The notes under the pieces: model-generated
Database searches by the model: none
Told to the model about the DNA's origin: nothing
What the model saw: only the letters and a program-made list of their open reading frames with translations
Translations under genes and position numbers: made by a program
Origin: Bacillota bacterium
GTDB lineage: Bacteria; Bacillota; Clostridia; Christensenellales; Aristaeellaceae
Reading direction: 5' to 3'
DNA length: 27,531 nucleotides
NCBI GenBank assembly: GCA_023402355.1
Contig: JAEXCG010000135.1
Location: 1-27,531, forward strand
Part shown: one piece after another, positions 7,467-15,606 of the stretch
Layout of the letters: each line of letters begins with the position of its first letter
Position numbering within the stretch: position 1 is the first letter of the stretch

Positions 7467-8108
7467 ATGGCGTTTGATTTTAAGAGGGAATACAGGTCGC
7501 TTTACCAGCCCGGGGAAGCGCCCGAAATCGTCTCCGTACCCGCCGCGCGCTACGTCGGCGTCCGGGGGACGGGCGACCCCAACGAAGAGGGCGGCGCGTA
7601 CAAGCGGGCGGTCGGCATCTGCTACGCCGTCGCCTACACCCTCAGGATGAGCGGCAAGGGGGCGCGCCGGATCGACGGCTTTTTCGAGTTCGTTGTGCCG
7701 CCCCTGGAGGGCTTCTGGCGGCAGGAGGGCGTGGACGGCGCAAACTACGCGGACAAGCGCAGCTTTGAGTGGATCTGCGTCCTGCGCCTGCCGGACTTCG
7801 TGCGCGAGGCGGACTTCGCCTGGGCGGTTCAGGAGGCGTCCCGGAAGAAGAAGCTCGACTGCTCCCCCGCCGCGCTCCTCTCGCTCGAGGAGGGGCTTTG
7901 CGTGCAGGCGCTGCACAGGGGGCCCTTTGACCGGGAGCCGGAGACGGTGGCCGCGATGGACGCCTTTCTGCTCGAAAACGGCTATCAAAACGACTTTTCA
8001 CGGAACCGCATGCACCACGAGATCTACCTGTCCGACCCGCGGCGGGTGCCGCCCGAAAGGTGGAAGACCGTGATCCGCCATCCCGTCCGGCGCGACCCGC
8101 AGCGGTAA
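7467..8108 (+). CDS. GyrI-like small-molecule-binding domain protein
   Basis: This 213-residue soluble protein belongs to the stand-alone GyrI-like family (SOUL/AraC-effector-domain fold; close to the domain at the end of YoaZ-like proteins). Landmarks from family memory are the N-terminal FDFKREYRSLY, then VRGTGDPNEEGG, the mid-protein GFFEFVVPPLEGFW, and the C-terminal MHHEIYLSDPRRVPPERW and VIRHPV. Members bind small or xenobiotic ligands, and some act as cyclopropanoid hydrolases; the ligand here is unknown. ATG 7467 follows AAGGAGGA at 7451-7458; an ATG at 7443 lies before that site. It stands alone, with a terminator just downstream. The only promoter hint is a CATAAT at 7439-7444. Confidence 0.92.
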   Translation: MAFDFKREYRSLYQPGEAPEIVSVPAARYVGVRGTGDPNEEGGAYKRAVGICYAVAYTLRMSGKGARRIDGFFEFVVPPLEGFWRQEGVDGANYADKRSFEWICVLRLPDFVREADFAWAVQEASRKKKLDCSPAALLSLEEGLCVQALHRGPFDREPETVAAMDAFLLENGYQNDFSRNRMHHEIYLSDPRRVPPERWKTVIRHPVRRDPQR

Positions 8109-8123
8109 GGCGCGGGCAGCAAA

Positions 8124-8173
8124 GCGCGGCGTCCGCTCCGGCAAAGGCCGGGGACGAACGCCGCGCGGTTTTT
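8124..8173 (+). terminator. Intrinsic terminator after the GyrI-like gene
   Basis: GCGCGGCGT (8124-8132) pairs with ACGCCGCGC (8158-8166), and an inner CCGGC/GCCGG helix closes the top. Five T follow at 8169-8173. It lies between convergent genes, but the - strand run is only three T. Confidence 0.75.
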
Positions 8174-8186
8174 CGTCCGCGCCCGA

Positions 8187-9092
8187 TCAGCGCCCCGCCG
8201 CAAGGCGGCGGAACAGGTCCTCAAACACGCGGTCGCGGTCGATCCCGTAGACGTATTCCATCAGGGGACGGTCGGGGCTGAAGCTGTAGTGGTGGTCGTA
8301 CTGCGCGATGGGGCGGCGCTCCGCGCGCGAGCGGACGGCCCTGCCCTCCGCGTCCAGCAGCCAGGCGACGACGGAGACGTCCCAGATCACGCGGCTCCAC
8401 GGCTTGCCCTTCGCGTAGCCCTCGGCCTCCTCGACCGTGTGGGCGACCAGGTAGTCGCACAGCGCGTTCTTGCCGCCGAGCCACGCGCGAAGCTCCGGCT
8501 CCGTGGTGCGCAGCGCGTCCACCACGCCGCCGCAGGGGAGCTGCACGAGCCGCGCGCCGCTGTCGAAGACCGCGCGCACGGCCGCCACGTCCTGCCGGCA
8601 GTTGAACTCGCGGTTGTGCGGGTAGTGGAAGGCGTGGCCGCCGAGCCAGACGACGACCGTGTTTTGCGCGATTTCCGGCGCGGCGAGCAGCGCGGAGGCG
8701 ACGTTCGTGATCGCGCCGATCGCAAGCACGTAGAGCGGGTTTTCCGGCGTGTACGCGCGCGCTCTGTCGATCAGGTCGCGCACGGCGTCCGACCAGACGG
8801 GCGTGCGCTCGTCCGGCAGGTAGCGCTCCGCGCCCCGGTACGTCGCGGCGCACAGCTCCTCCCGCCCGGCGAGGCGCAGGAGGTTGTGAATCTCCCGATA
8901 GCTCTTCTCCATGCCGTCCGCGGGCGACGTGGACTTCTCGTTGAGGAACGGCGCGGCGTACAGCGCGCGCAGGTTCACGCGGTCCCCCGCGCAAAGCAGG
9001 TAGGCGACGGCAAACTGGTCGTCGATCTCGTTATAGGTGTCGGTGTCGATTACCGCGTCCACGATTCCCCGCGGACGGTCTACAGCATGCAT
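8187..9092 (-). CDS. Inosine/uridine-preferring-type nucleoside hydrolase
   Basis: This 301-residue enzyme would hydrolyse the N-glycosidic bond of nucleosides to free base and ribose, for purine/pyrimidine salvage in the cytoplasm. The calcium-binding cluster at the N-terminus is DTDTYNEIDD (residues 16-25). It has two more residues between the aspartates than the classical DTDPGxDD, a known variant branch. Further landmarks are the AIGAITNVASAL helix, VVWLGGHAF and EFNCRQDVAAV. The C-terminal metal Asp is probably in VIWDVSVVAW. ATG 9092 follows GAGGAGGAAG. It starts about 50 bases after the serine hydrolase stop, so it is likely the last gene of the kinase operon. Substrate preference is not deducible. 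Confidence 0.92.
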   Translation of the reverse strand: MHAVDRPRGIVDAVIDTDTYNEIDDQFAVAYLLCAGDRVNLRALYAAPFLNEKSTSPADGMEKSYREIHNLLRLAGREELCAATYRGAERYLPDERTPVWSDAVRDLIDRARAYTPENPLYVLAIGAITNVASALLAAPEIAQNTVVVWLGGHAFHYPHNREFNCRQDVAAVRAVFDSGARLVQLPCGGVVDALRTTEPELRAWLGGKNALCDYLVAHTVEEAEGYAKGKPWSRVIWDVSVVAWLLDAEGRAVRSRAERRPIAQYDHHYSFSPDRPLMEYVYGIDRDRVFEDLFRRLAAGR

Positions 9093-9142
9093 GGGCTTCC
9101 TCCTCTTGCGGTCGTGATTTCATTATTTCGCCCGCGCGCCCC

Positions 9143-10084
9143 TCACAGGCGCGAGAGTACCTCCTCGTGCAGCGCGCGGCGCACCCTTGAAAAATCGCCC
9201 CATTCCGGGCACTGCACCGCGACGACCAGGCCCGCGCGCGGCAGCACGGTGGTGATCTGGCCGAACGCGCCGTCCGCGCGGTAGGCGTCCGGGTAGGGCG
9301 AGCGCCAGAACTGATAGCCGTAGCCGCAGCGCCAGAGGTTTTCCACGCGGCGTTCCTCGCCGCCGTCCTCCGGCACGGGCGGGGTGTCGATGTGCTTTGA
9401 CGTCGCCTCGCCTATCCAGGCCGCGTCGATCAGGCGCTCGCCCTGCCAGCGGCCCTGCGCGAGGCAGAGCTGGCCCAGCTTCATCATGTCCGTCAGGCGC
9501 ATGAACAGGCCGCTGCCGCCGTTGGGGTGGCCCTTCGGGCAGCACTCCCAGACGGGCAGCCCCTGACCCAGCGGGCGAAACAGCCGCTCGTAGAGGTATT
9601 CCAGCAGGTTCACGCCGGTCTTTTGCTCGACCATGCGGCCCGCGAGCACGCTGTCCGCGGTGGAGTAGCAGAACGCCTCGCCCGGGCGCGAGGGCATCGG
9701 GCGCGAGAGCATGTAGCGCAGGTAATCCGGCGCGCCCTCGCCCTGCCTGCGCTCCGCGATCATGAGGTAGGGCCGCCCAAAGCCGCTGGACATGGTGAGC
9801 AGATCGCGCAGCGTCACGTCGTAAAGCGCGGGCGGCGCGTCCGGCGGCGCCGCCTCGGGGAAGCAGTCGCACAGGCGGTCCGAAAGCGAAATCCGCCCCT
9901 CCGACACGGCGAGCCCCACGGCCAGGGTCATGTAGGACTTGGTGTGCGAGTAGATGCAGCGCGCCTGGTCGGGCGCGAAGCGGCGCTCCGTCAGCACGCG
10001 GCGCTCGTCGCCCACAGCGATCCCCTCCACCCGCAGGCCCTCGGCCTCGACGCGGCGCGAAAACGCCTCAAGCAGCCTTTCCAT
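9143..10084 (-). CDS. Serine hydrolase of the beta-lactamase (class C/penicillin-binding-like) family
   Basis: This is a 313-residue protein. The catalytic SxxK is SHTK at residues 46-49. The second motif appears as YST in FCYSTADSVLAG, where many relatives have YxN. The remaining segments (GSGLFMRLTDMMKLGQLCL, GYGYQFWRS, DGAFGQ) follow the PF00144 family. No signal peptide is visible, so it is probably a cytoplasmic esterase or peptidase rather than a secreted beta-lactamase. Its ATG comes one base after the TGA of the sensor kinase, and its ribosome binding site GAGGAGGAAA lies inside the kinase coding end, so translation is probably coupled. The reaction is unknown; involvement in sensing or modifying a cell-wall or antibiotic-like signal is only a guess. 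Confidence 0.88.
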   Translation of the reverse strand: MERLLEAFSRRVEAEGLRVEGIAVGDERRVLTERRFAPDQARCIYSHTKSYMTLAVGLAVSEGRISLSDRLCDCFPEAAPPDAPPALYDVTLRDLLTMSSGFGRPYLMIAERRQGEGAPDYLRYMLSRPMPSRPGEAFCYSTADSVLAGRMVEQKTGVNLLEYLYERLFRPLGQGLPVWECCPKGHPNGGSGLFMRLTDMMKLGQLCLAQGRWQGERLIDAAWIGEATSKHIDTPPVPEDGGEERRVENLWRCGYGYQFWRSPYPDAYRADGAFGQITTVLPRAGLVVAVQCPEWGDFSRVRRALHEEVLSRL

Positions 10085-10085
10085 C

Positions 10086-13000
10086 TCAGGTTTCCTCCTC
10101 GTCGTCCTTCGCCCAGGCGCGCAGCAGCGTCTCAAACAGCCTGCGCATGTCGATGGGCTTGGTCAGGTAGCCGGTCATGCCCGCCTCGCGGGCGCGCGCC
10201 TTCTCCTCGGAAAAGGCGTTGGCCGTCATCGCCAGGATCGGCACGGCGGCGGCGTCCGGCCGGGGCAGCGCGCGGATGCCGCGCGTCGCCTCCAGCCCGT
10301 CCATGACGGGCATGCGGATGTCCATGAGCACGGCGCGGTAGGCGTAGGGCTCGCTCCGGGCAAAGCGCTCCAGCGCCACGCGCCCGTTCACCGCCTCGTC
10401 CACCACGAGCCCCCGGTCGCGCAGCAGCGTGCAGGCGATCTCCATGTTGAGCTCGTTGTCCTCCACGAGCAGCACGCGCTCGCCGTGAAAGCGCGCCTCC
10501 TCCCCGTCCATAAAAGCCGTCGCCGTCTCCGGCGCAGCCGCCGTCTCCGACGCAGCCGGCGAATCCGGCACTGTCGGCGAATCCGGCGCAGCCGGCGGGG
10601 CCGGCACTGCCGGCGCACGGTAGAGCGGCAGGCACACGGTGAAGCGCGTGCCCCGTCCGGGCGCGCTCTGCACGTCGATGGTGCCGCCCAGCAGGCTCAC
10701 CAGGCTGTGGGTGATCGAAAGCCCCAGGCCCGTGCCCTCGAACACGCGCCCGCCGCCCGCCTGCTCCTGCTCGAACGGCTCGTACATGCGCGCGATGAAC
10801 GCCTCGGTCATGCCCATGCCGTCGTCCTCCACCCGCACCGTCAGCAGCGCGTCGCCGCCCGCCTCCTCCTGCACCTCGGCCCGCAGCGCCACGTGTCCGC
10901 CCTCCGGCGTGTACTTGACCGCGTTGGAGAGCAGGTTCATCAAAATCTGGCGCAGGCGCAGGGGATCGCCCACGTACATCGGGGCGACGTCCACCGGCGC
11001 TTCGACCCGGAAATGCTGGCGCTTCTTCTCGGCCTGCCCGCCGATGATCTCCCCCACGCCGCCGAGCAGCTCGCGCAGGTCGAAGGGCTCCTGAGACAGG
11101 CTGAGCTTGCCGCTCTCGATCTTGGACATGTCCAGAATGTCGTTGATGAGCGAGAGCAGGTACCCCGCCGACAGGTCGATCTTCTTCAGGCAGTCGCGCA
11201 CGCGCGCCGGGTCCTCCGCGTGCGTCTGGGCGATGGCGGCCATGCCCAGGATCGCGTTCATGGGCGTCCTGATGTCGTGGCTCATGCGCGAGAGGAAGTC
11301 CGTCTTCGCGCCGGAGGCCTGCTCCGCCAGCCGCAGCGCGTCCAGCAGCTCCCTGCGCTTGCGCTCCTCCTCGCGGCGCGTGTCGTCCAGATCCTTGAAG
11401 TAGAACATCACCTGGCGCTGGTCGCTGCCGCAGGCCTGCGCCTGCATCGAGAACCAGCGGTATTCGCCCCCGTGCTCGCGGCGCGGGGCCTCGAAGTAGA
11501 CCTCCGACTGGCCCGAGGCGAACGTCGCGCGGAGGCTTTCGACGTCAAAGCGGCGCAGAAATTCCTCGCGGTAGTCCGGGTGCAGGGCGGTCATGGCGTC
11601 CGCGCGGATGTGCTCGGAGAGCGGCCGCCCGCCGCGCGTTCGACAGACGCGCCCGTCCGAAAACGTCCAGACGTACACGGCATCCTCCAGCAGGTCGCCC
11701 TCGAGCACCACGCTGTAGAGCCTGCGCACCGCGAGCGCGAAGCGCTCGTTCGCCAGGCGCTGTTCCTCGCGCGAGAGGCGCAGCGCGTGGATGTCGCGGT
11801 AGGTGCACAGCACCTGCGCGTCGCCGTCCGCGTCCTCCGGCATGGCGACGACGCAAAGCTCCGTCCAGCGCCAGGAACCGTCCGCCGCCAGGTGGCGCAG
11901 CTCCGCGCTGATGCGCCTGCGCCCGGCCGCGACCGCAGCGCGCAGCGCGGGCAGGCTGAACTGCGCGCGGAACATCGCCCGGTCGTCCGGGTGAATCTGC
12001 GTGCGCTCGTACTGCTCGTTGAGCGCGGCGTACGCGCCGCTCACCGGCAGCGCGTCCCAGGTGTCCGAGCGCTTGCGCAGGGTGAACAGCCCCGTCCGGA
12101 GGTTGAGCAGTATCAGCTCCTCGAACAGCGCGCTCGCGCCCGCGAGGAACTCCGCGCCCTTTTGTTCGACCGCCTTGCGCTCGTCGATCGTCTGCACGAG
12201 GCACATGCCCATCACGTCGCCCGCCGCGTTATCCTCCATGCGCAGCAGGGTGGTGGACAGCCAGTGCCACCTTCCGTCGCGGCCCATGCAGCGCGCCTCC
12301 ACCGTGATCGTCCGCTCGCCGGAAAGAAAGCGGCGGAGCACCTGCGCGCAGTTCAGCGTCTCCCAGCAGACCGCGCGGTCCGCCTCGTGCACCAGGCTGC
12401 AGCGCCCGACAAGGCTCTCGTCGATGAGCGCCTTGAGGTCGTAGGCCCCGCTCTGGCGCAGCATCTCGACGCGGCGCTGCGTGAGGTTGAAGTAGATGAT
12501 GCCGTCGTACACGCGCTGCATCGCCAGTTCCAGGCTGCGGTCCGCCAGCTCCCCGCGCAGCTTCGCCTCCTGAATCTCGCTGATGTCGCGCAGGGTGGCG
12601 ACAAGCGTGCGCGCGTCCCCCGGCATGCGCGAAAACGAGAGCGCCGTCCAGCGGTAGCCCCCGTCCGGCCCGCGCAGGCGAAAGCGCAGCGCGTACTCCG
12701 CGTCGCCCCGGTCGAGCGCGGCCGCGATCTTCTCGGCGGTGAAGCCGGTAAAGACGTAGTCCACGTCGCTCGGGTGCAATTCGGGCAGGTCGTCCGGCCC
12801 GATGTCGCTTAGGTTCCCTTCCCGCGGCACGCCCGGTAGCACGCCCAGGCCGCGGCGCAGGATGAAGCGGTACGCGCCCGTCGCAGCGTCGATCGTCGCC
12901 AGCGAGAGGTAGTCCTTGCGGATGAGAAAGCCGGTGAGCCGCTCCCAGAAGGCGCGCTCCTCGCGGCCCTTTTGAATCCGCGCCTCGATCTGCCGCTCGC

Positions 13001-13328
13001 CGGTCAGCGCCGCGTGCGGCGTCACGCATACGAGAAAGGCGGGCACGCCGCCCTCCCACTCCATGCGGGTGGCGGACAGGTCGACCACCGCGCCGAAGGG
13101 GTCGTCGTAGTTGACCGTGGTGTTGTACTCCTTGCCCTCGATGCCTGCAAGCGGGCAGTTGTCGCAGGTGCCGCGCCAGACCTCGTGGCAGGCGTCGCCC
13201 AATCGCACGCCGGGCGTCACCTCGCGCACGCGGTCGTTGAAGTAGAGCAGCGCGTGGTCGTCCTGCCGGATCACGTACACCGCCGTGCCCGCCAGATGGT
13301 TGAGCATCGCCCGCACGTCGACCCCCAT
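10086..13328 (-). CDS. Multi-PAS hybrid sensor histidine kinase with C-terminal receiver
   Basis: This 1080-residue protein has no membrane segments, so it is probably a cytoplasmic sensor. About five PAS-like sections occupy residues 1-660. The first has a cysteine cluster (C47, C55, C58 in a CHEVW...CDNCPL context) that could bind metal or respond to redox. HisKA follows with phosphorylatable His684 in SHDIRTPMN. The HATPase domain is at about 785-895 (N-box NLLSNAVKYT, G-boxes DDGMGM and GTGLGLS). A low-complexity A/P/S/T linker spans about 904-939, and a receiver domain follows with Asp1003 in LMDIRMPVMDG and a conserved Lys in LTKP. ATG 13328 has AGAGGGGG upstream and lies below a strong promoter. 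Output must pass to another protein, as no DNA-binding domain is present. Confidence 0.95.
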   Translation of the reverse strand: MGVDVRAMLNHLAGTAVYVIRQDDHALLYFNDRVREVTPGVRLGDACHEVWRGTCDNCPLAGIEGKEYNTTVNYDDPFGAVVDLSATRMEWEGGVPAFLVCVTPHAALTGERQIEARIQKGREERAFWERLTGFLIRKDYLSLATIDAATGAYRFILRRGLGVLPGVPREGNLSDIGPDDLPELHPSDVDYVFTGFTAEKIAAALDRGDAEYALRFRLRGPDGGYRWTALSFSRMPGDARTLVATLRDISEIQEAKLRGELADRSLELAMQRVYDGIIYFNLTQRRVEMLRQSGAYDLKALIDESLVGRCSLVHEADRAVCWETLNCAQVLRRFLSGERTITVEARCMGRDGRWHWLSTTLLRMEDNAAGDVMGMCLVQTIDERKAVEQKGAEFLAGASALFEELILLNLRTGLFTLRKRSDTWDALPVSGAYAALNEQYERTQIHPDDRAMFRAQFSLPALRAAVAAGRRRISAELRHLAADGSWRWTELCVVAMPEDADGDAQVLCTYRDIHALRLSREEQRLANERFALAVRRLYSVVLEGDLLEDAVYVWTFSDGRVCRTRGGRPLSEHIRADAMTALHPDYREEFLRRFDVESLRATFASGQSEVYFEAPRREHGGEYRWFSMQAQACGSDQRQVMFYFKDLDDTRREEERKRRELLDALRLAEQASGAKTDFLSRMSHDIRTPMNAILGMAAIAQTHAEDPARVRDCLKKIDLSAGYLLSLINDILDMSKIESGKLSLSQEPFDLRELLGGVGEIIGGQAEKKRQHFRVEAPVDVAPMYVGDPLRLRQILMNLLSNAVKYTPEGGHVALRAEVQEEAGGDALLTVRVEDDGMGMTEAFIARMYEPFEQEQAGGGRVFEGTGLGLSITHSLVSLLGGTIDVQSAPGRGTRFTVCLPLYRAPAVPAPPAAPDSPTVPDSPAASETAAAPETATAFMDGEEARFHGERVLLVEDNELNMEIACTLLRDRGLVVDEAVNGRVALERFARSEPYAYRAVLMDIRMPVMDGLEATRGIRALPRPDAAAVPILAMTANAFSEEKARAREAGMTGYLTKPIDMRRLFETLLRAWAKDDEEET
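10511..10618. repeat. Short GC-rich tandem repeat coding for the kinase linker
   Basis: About 108 bases built from degenerate CCGGC/GCAGCCG-like blocks of roughly 12 bases encode the Ala/Pro/Ser/Thr-rich linker between the ATPase and receiver domains. The repeats keep frame, so copy-number change would alter linker length without breaking the protein. Confidence 0.65.
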
Positions 13329-13376
13329 GCGATCATCCCCCTCTTTCGTATCGTCGGCGCTCTCAGATATAGACAC

Positions 13377-13405
13377 AGTGTAGCCCCCAAAAGGGCGCCT
13401 GTCAA
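13377..13405 (-). promoter_or_regulatory. Sigma-A promoter for the kinase operon
   Basis: On the - strand, TTGACA (13400-13405) and TACACT (13377-13382) are 17 bases apart, about 50 bases upstream of the kinase start. The -10 overlaps a small ACAC-A-GTGT palindrome, 13373-13381. Confidence 0.8.
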
Positions 13406-13468
13406 TCGTCCTGTGTGTCTCTTTAAGAGGAAAAAACGATGCGGGCGCGAATTTTTTCAGGAGAAGCC

Positions 13469-13497
13469 CCAACCTTTCCCCGCGGGCGGGCGTCTAA
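13469..13497 (+). promoter_or_regulatory. ECF-type promoter of the sigma factor gene (probable autoregulation)
   Basis: CCAACCTTT at 13469-13477 and CGTCTAA at 13491-13497 match the common ECF pattern of an AAC-containing -35 and a CGTC -10, with 17 bases between AAC and CGTC. It lies 33 bases before the sigma factor start and reads into it. Confidence 0.75.
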
Positions 13498-13529
13498 CGG
13501 ATGAAAAAAGCGGAAAGCGGTGCGATGGC

Positions 13530-14021
13530 ATGGACAAGGAAGAATTTACGCGCAGGCTGGTTCAAAGCGAGCAGACGCTCTACCGCGTCGCGCGCACGCT
13601 GCTTTCAAGCGACGCGGACTGCGCGGACGCGGTGCAGGAGGCGGTGGCAAACGCCTGGCAGCACCGCGAATCCCTGCGCGAGGAGGCGTACTTTCAGACC
13701 TGGCTGACGCGCATCCTCATCAACGCCTGCCGCACGCAGCAGCGGCGCGCGCGGCGTCTCGTGCCGATGGAGCACCTGCCGGAGCGCTACGAGACCCCGC
13801 CGCCGGACCCGGGCGTGCGCGAGGCGCTCTTCGCGCTGCCGCCCGCGCTTCGCCTGCCCACGGTGCTGCACTACGTCGAGGGGTTTTCCCTGGAGGAAAT
13901 CGCCCGCGCCACGCACACGCCGGTGGGCACGGTGAAGTACCGGCTGTATCAGGCAAGGAAGCGGCTGCGGCTGGAAATCCTGTCGGACGCCGCGCTGCCC
14001 ATAGGAGAAAGGAGCCGTTAA
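13530..14021 (+). CDS. ECF-type RNA polymerase sigma factor
   Basis: This 163-residue sigma factor has sigma-70 region 2 at about residues 10-75 (DADCADAVQEAVANAWQH, then FQTWLTRILINACR) and region 4 at about 105-155. Region 4 carries the helix-turn-helix GFSLEEIARATHTPVGTVK followed by YRLYQARKRL. The region 2-4 linker is proline-rich. It directs RNA polymerase to stress-type promoters. The ATG at 13530 matches the family N-terminus; the ribosome binding site (GGAAAGCGG) is modest. The stop lies 4 bases before the next gene, which encodes a single-pass membrane protein and is the likely anti-sigma factor. An ECF-like promoter lies directly upstream, suggesting positive self-control. The signal sensed is unknown. 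Confidence 0.95.
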   Translation: MDKEEFTRRLVQSEQTLYRVARTLLSSDADCADAVQEAVANAWQHRESLREEAYFQTWLTRILINACRTQQRRARRLVPMEHLPERYETPPPDPGVREALFALPPALRLPTVLHYVEGFSLEEIARATHTPVGTVKYRLYQARKRLRLEILSDAALPIGERSR

Positions 14022-14025
14022 GAAC

Positions 14026-14847
14026 ATGAAACCCGAAGATTTAAAGGACGCATTTTCCCCCGCGCCGAAGGCTTTTCACGAGGCGCTGACCCGCTCGGCC
14101 GCCCGGCCTCAGACTCCCCGCGCCCGGAGCGGCCGCCGCCTTCGCCCCGCGGCGCTGCTCGCGGCGGCGCTTGCGCTCGTTTGCTTCTCGGCGGCGGCCG
14201 TGGCCGCGACCATCGGCTTTGACGACTTCATCGCGCGCGGCTGGTCGCTCCTGGGCGGGCCCGAGGTGCGCCCCTCGGACGTGGACGCCCACGAGCTTGC
14301 GATTGAAAGCCAGTCCTGCACGCTTGAGACCGTGAAGGCCGAGATCACGCAGGCCATGTGGCTGGGCGGCCAACTGCACTTCACGGTGCAGGTGCGCGCC
14401 GCGGACCCGGCGCGCGACGCCCTGCTCTACGCGATGGAGGTCGGGACCGACGGCGAGCGCGCGGACTGGGTGTTCCCGGACGGCGAGGAGGCGGGCGCGA
14501 TGCCCGTCGACGAATGGACGCCCGAGGGCAAGCGCGCGCTGCTGTGCTCCGACGGCTACCGCATCTCGGCCCTCGCGCCGGGCGACGACCAGACGCCGCT
14601 GTACACCTGGGAAACGTCCTGGATTCGCCAGGGCGACGCGTTCGTGCTGCGGGTGAGCACGGGCGTGATGGGCGAGGAATCCTACGACTGGCAGGCGCTC
14701 ACCCACGAGGACGGGCTGCTGCACCTGGCGTTCGGCCTCTACACGGAATACTGGCAGGGCGAACTGGAGGAGGGCACGCTCGACTTCTCCGTGCGCCCGC
14801 CGACGGCCGAGGAGATGCAGGCCTACGCGCAGGAAGAGGACCTGTAA
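14026..14847 (+). CDS. Probable membrane-anchored anti-sigma factor (DUF4179-like)
   Basis: This is a 273-residue protein. Residues 1-40 are a short basic cytoplasmic segment, 41-63 are a single alanine-rich membrane helix, and about 64-273 form an acidic extracytoplasmic domain. The segments SQSCTLETVKAEITQAMWLGGQLHFTVQV and CSDGYRISAL are typical of DUF4179-like partners of Clostridia ECF sigma factors. AAAGGAG lies about 11 bases before ATG 14026, and the gene follows the sigma factor by 4 bases, so the two are co-translated. Sequestering the sigma factor by the N-terminal segment is inferred from context. There is no zinc-binding HxxxCxxC motif, so it is not of the ZAS class. Confidence 0.8.
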   Translation: MKPEDLKDAFSPAPKAFHEALTRSAARPQTPRARSGRRLRPAALLAAALALVCFSAAAVAATIGFDDFIARGWSLLGGPEVRPSDVDAHELAIESQSCTLETVKAEITQAMWLGGQLHFTVQVRAADPARDALLYAMEVGTDGERADWVFPDGEEAGAMPVDEWTPEGKRALLCSDGYRISALAPGDDQTPLYTWETSWIRQGDAFVLRVSTGVMGEESYDWQALTHEDGLLHLAFGLYTEYWQGELEEGTLDFSVRPPTAEEMQAYAQEEDL

Positions 14848-14848
14848 G

Positions 14849-15598
14849 CTACGCCCGCGCCCAGCGGTCGAGCACGTCGCGCGCCGCGCGCACGGCCTCC
14901 CGGTCGGTTCTGAACACGTCCTCCCCCAGGCCCGGCAGCCCCATGGGCACGCCGGGTCTTTGAAACGCCATGCCGCTTTCCACCCGCCGCTTGGCCGACA
15001 GGTGAAAGCAGGTGACGGCGGTCGATTCGAGCAGCTCCCCGATCACCGCCGCGTCGACGCCCGCGCCCGCCATCACCGAAATGCCCTGCGCCCACTGCGA
15101 GAGCATCGCGAGCATTTCCATGCCCGCACGGGCGCTGGGCGCGCAGCCGGAGGTCAAAATCGTCTCGACGCCCAGCTCCTGCGCCGCGCACAGCGCGGGC
15201 AGCGGGTCGGCGCACAGGTCGAACGCGCGGGAGAGCGTCACGGGCAGACCGTCCGCCGCGCGCATCAGCGCCTCCATGCGCGGAACGTCCAGCGCGCCCT
15301 GCGGCGTCAGGCAGCCGATCACCAGCCCGTCCGCGCCCGCCGCGCGGTAGCCGCGCGCCTCCTCCAGCAGCACGTCAAACTCCGCCTGCGTGTACAGAAA
15401 GTCGCCCGCGCGCGGGCGCAGCAGCACCCGCACCGGGAGGCGCACCGCCCGGCGCACCGCGCCGAAGAGCGCGCGGGTGGGCGTGAGGCCGCCCACGGGC
15501 AGGCACGCGCACAGCTCCAGCCGCGTCGCGCCGCCGGCCTCGGCCTCCACGGCGGATTCCACGCTGTCCACACAGCATTCAAGCACAAAAGATTTCAT
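14849..15598 (-). CDS. cutC: CutC family protein (copper homeostasis)
   Basis: This 249-residue TIM-barrel protein is of the CutC family (PF03932), linked to copper tolerance although its biochemical role is unsettled. Landmarks are the N-terminal LECCVDSVESAVEAEAGGATRLELC, VLLRPRAGDFLYT, ADGLVIGCLTPQGALD, TLSRAFDLC, TILTSGCAPSA and the end CFHLSAKR. ATG 15598 is fixed by the family N-terminus. The spot where a ribosome binding site should lie holds a GCGGGC/GCCCGC hairpin of the repeat array instead (15607-15621), starting 8 bases before the ATG; a GGAGGAGG lies beyond that hairpin. The upstream gene on the same strand is the ArsC/Spx-like gene, so read-through transcription across the array is possible. 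Its stop abuts the convergent anti-sigma gene, and no terminator is visible between them. Confidence 0.92.
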   Translation of the reverse strand: MKSFVLECCVDSVESAVEAEAGGATRLELCACLPVGGLTPTRALFGAVRRAVRLPVRVLLRPRAGDFLYTQAEFDVLLEEARGYRAAGADGLVIGCLTPQGALDVPRMEALMRAADGLPVTLSRAFDLCADPLPALCAAQELGVETILTSGCAPSARAGMEMLAMLSQWAQGISVMAGAGVDAAVIGELLESTAVTCFHLSAKRRVESGMAFQRPGVPMGLPGLGEDVFRTDREAVRAARDVLDRWARA

Positions 15599-15606
15599 GC
15601 ATTCCC

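Noticed and set aside
9143..10084. Secreted antibiotic-resistance beta-lactamase
   Set aside because: There is no signal peptide, the second motif is YST rather than YxN, and it is coupled to a sensor kinase; a general serine hydrolase is the safer call.
9954..12812. A 952-codon open frame on the + strand
   Set aside because: It is the antisense shadow of the sensor kinase. Its translation is rich in Arg, Ala, His and Val with no domain, as expected from GC-rich codon bias, whereas the - strand has all kinase and receiver motifs.
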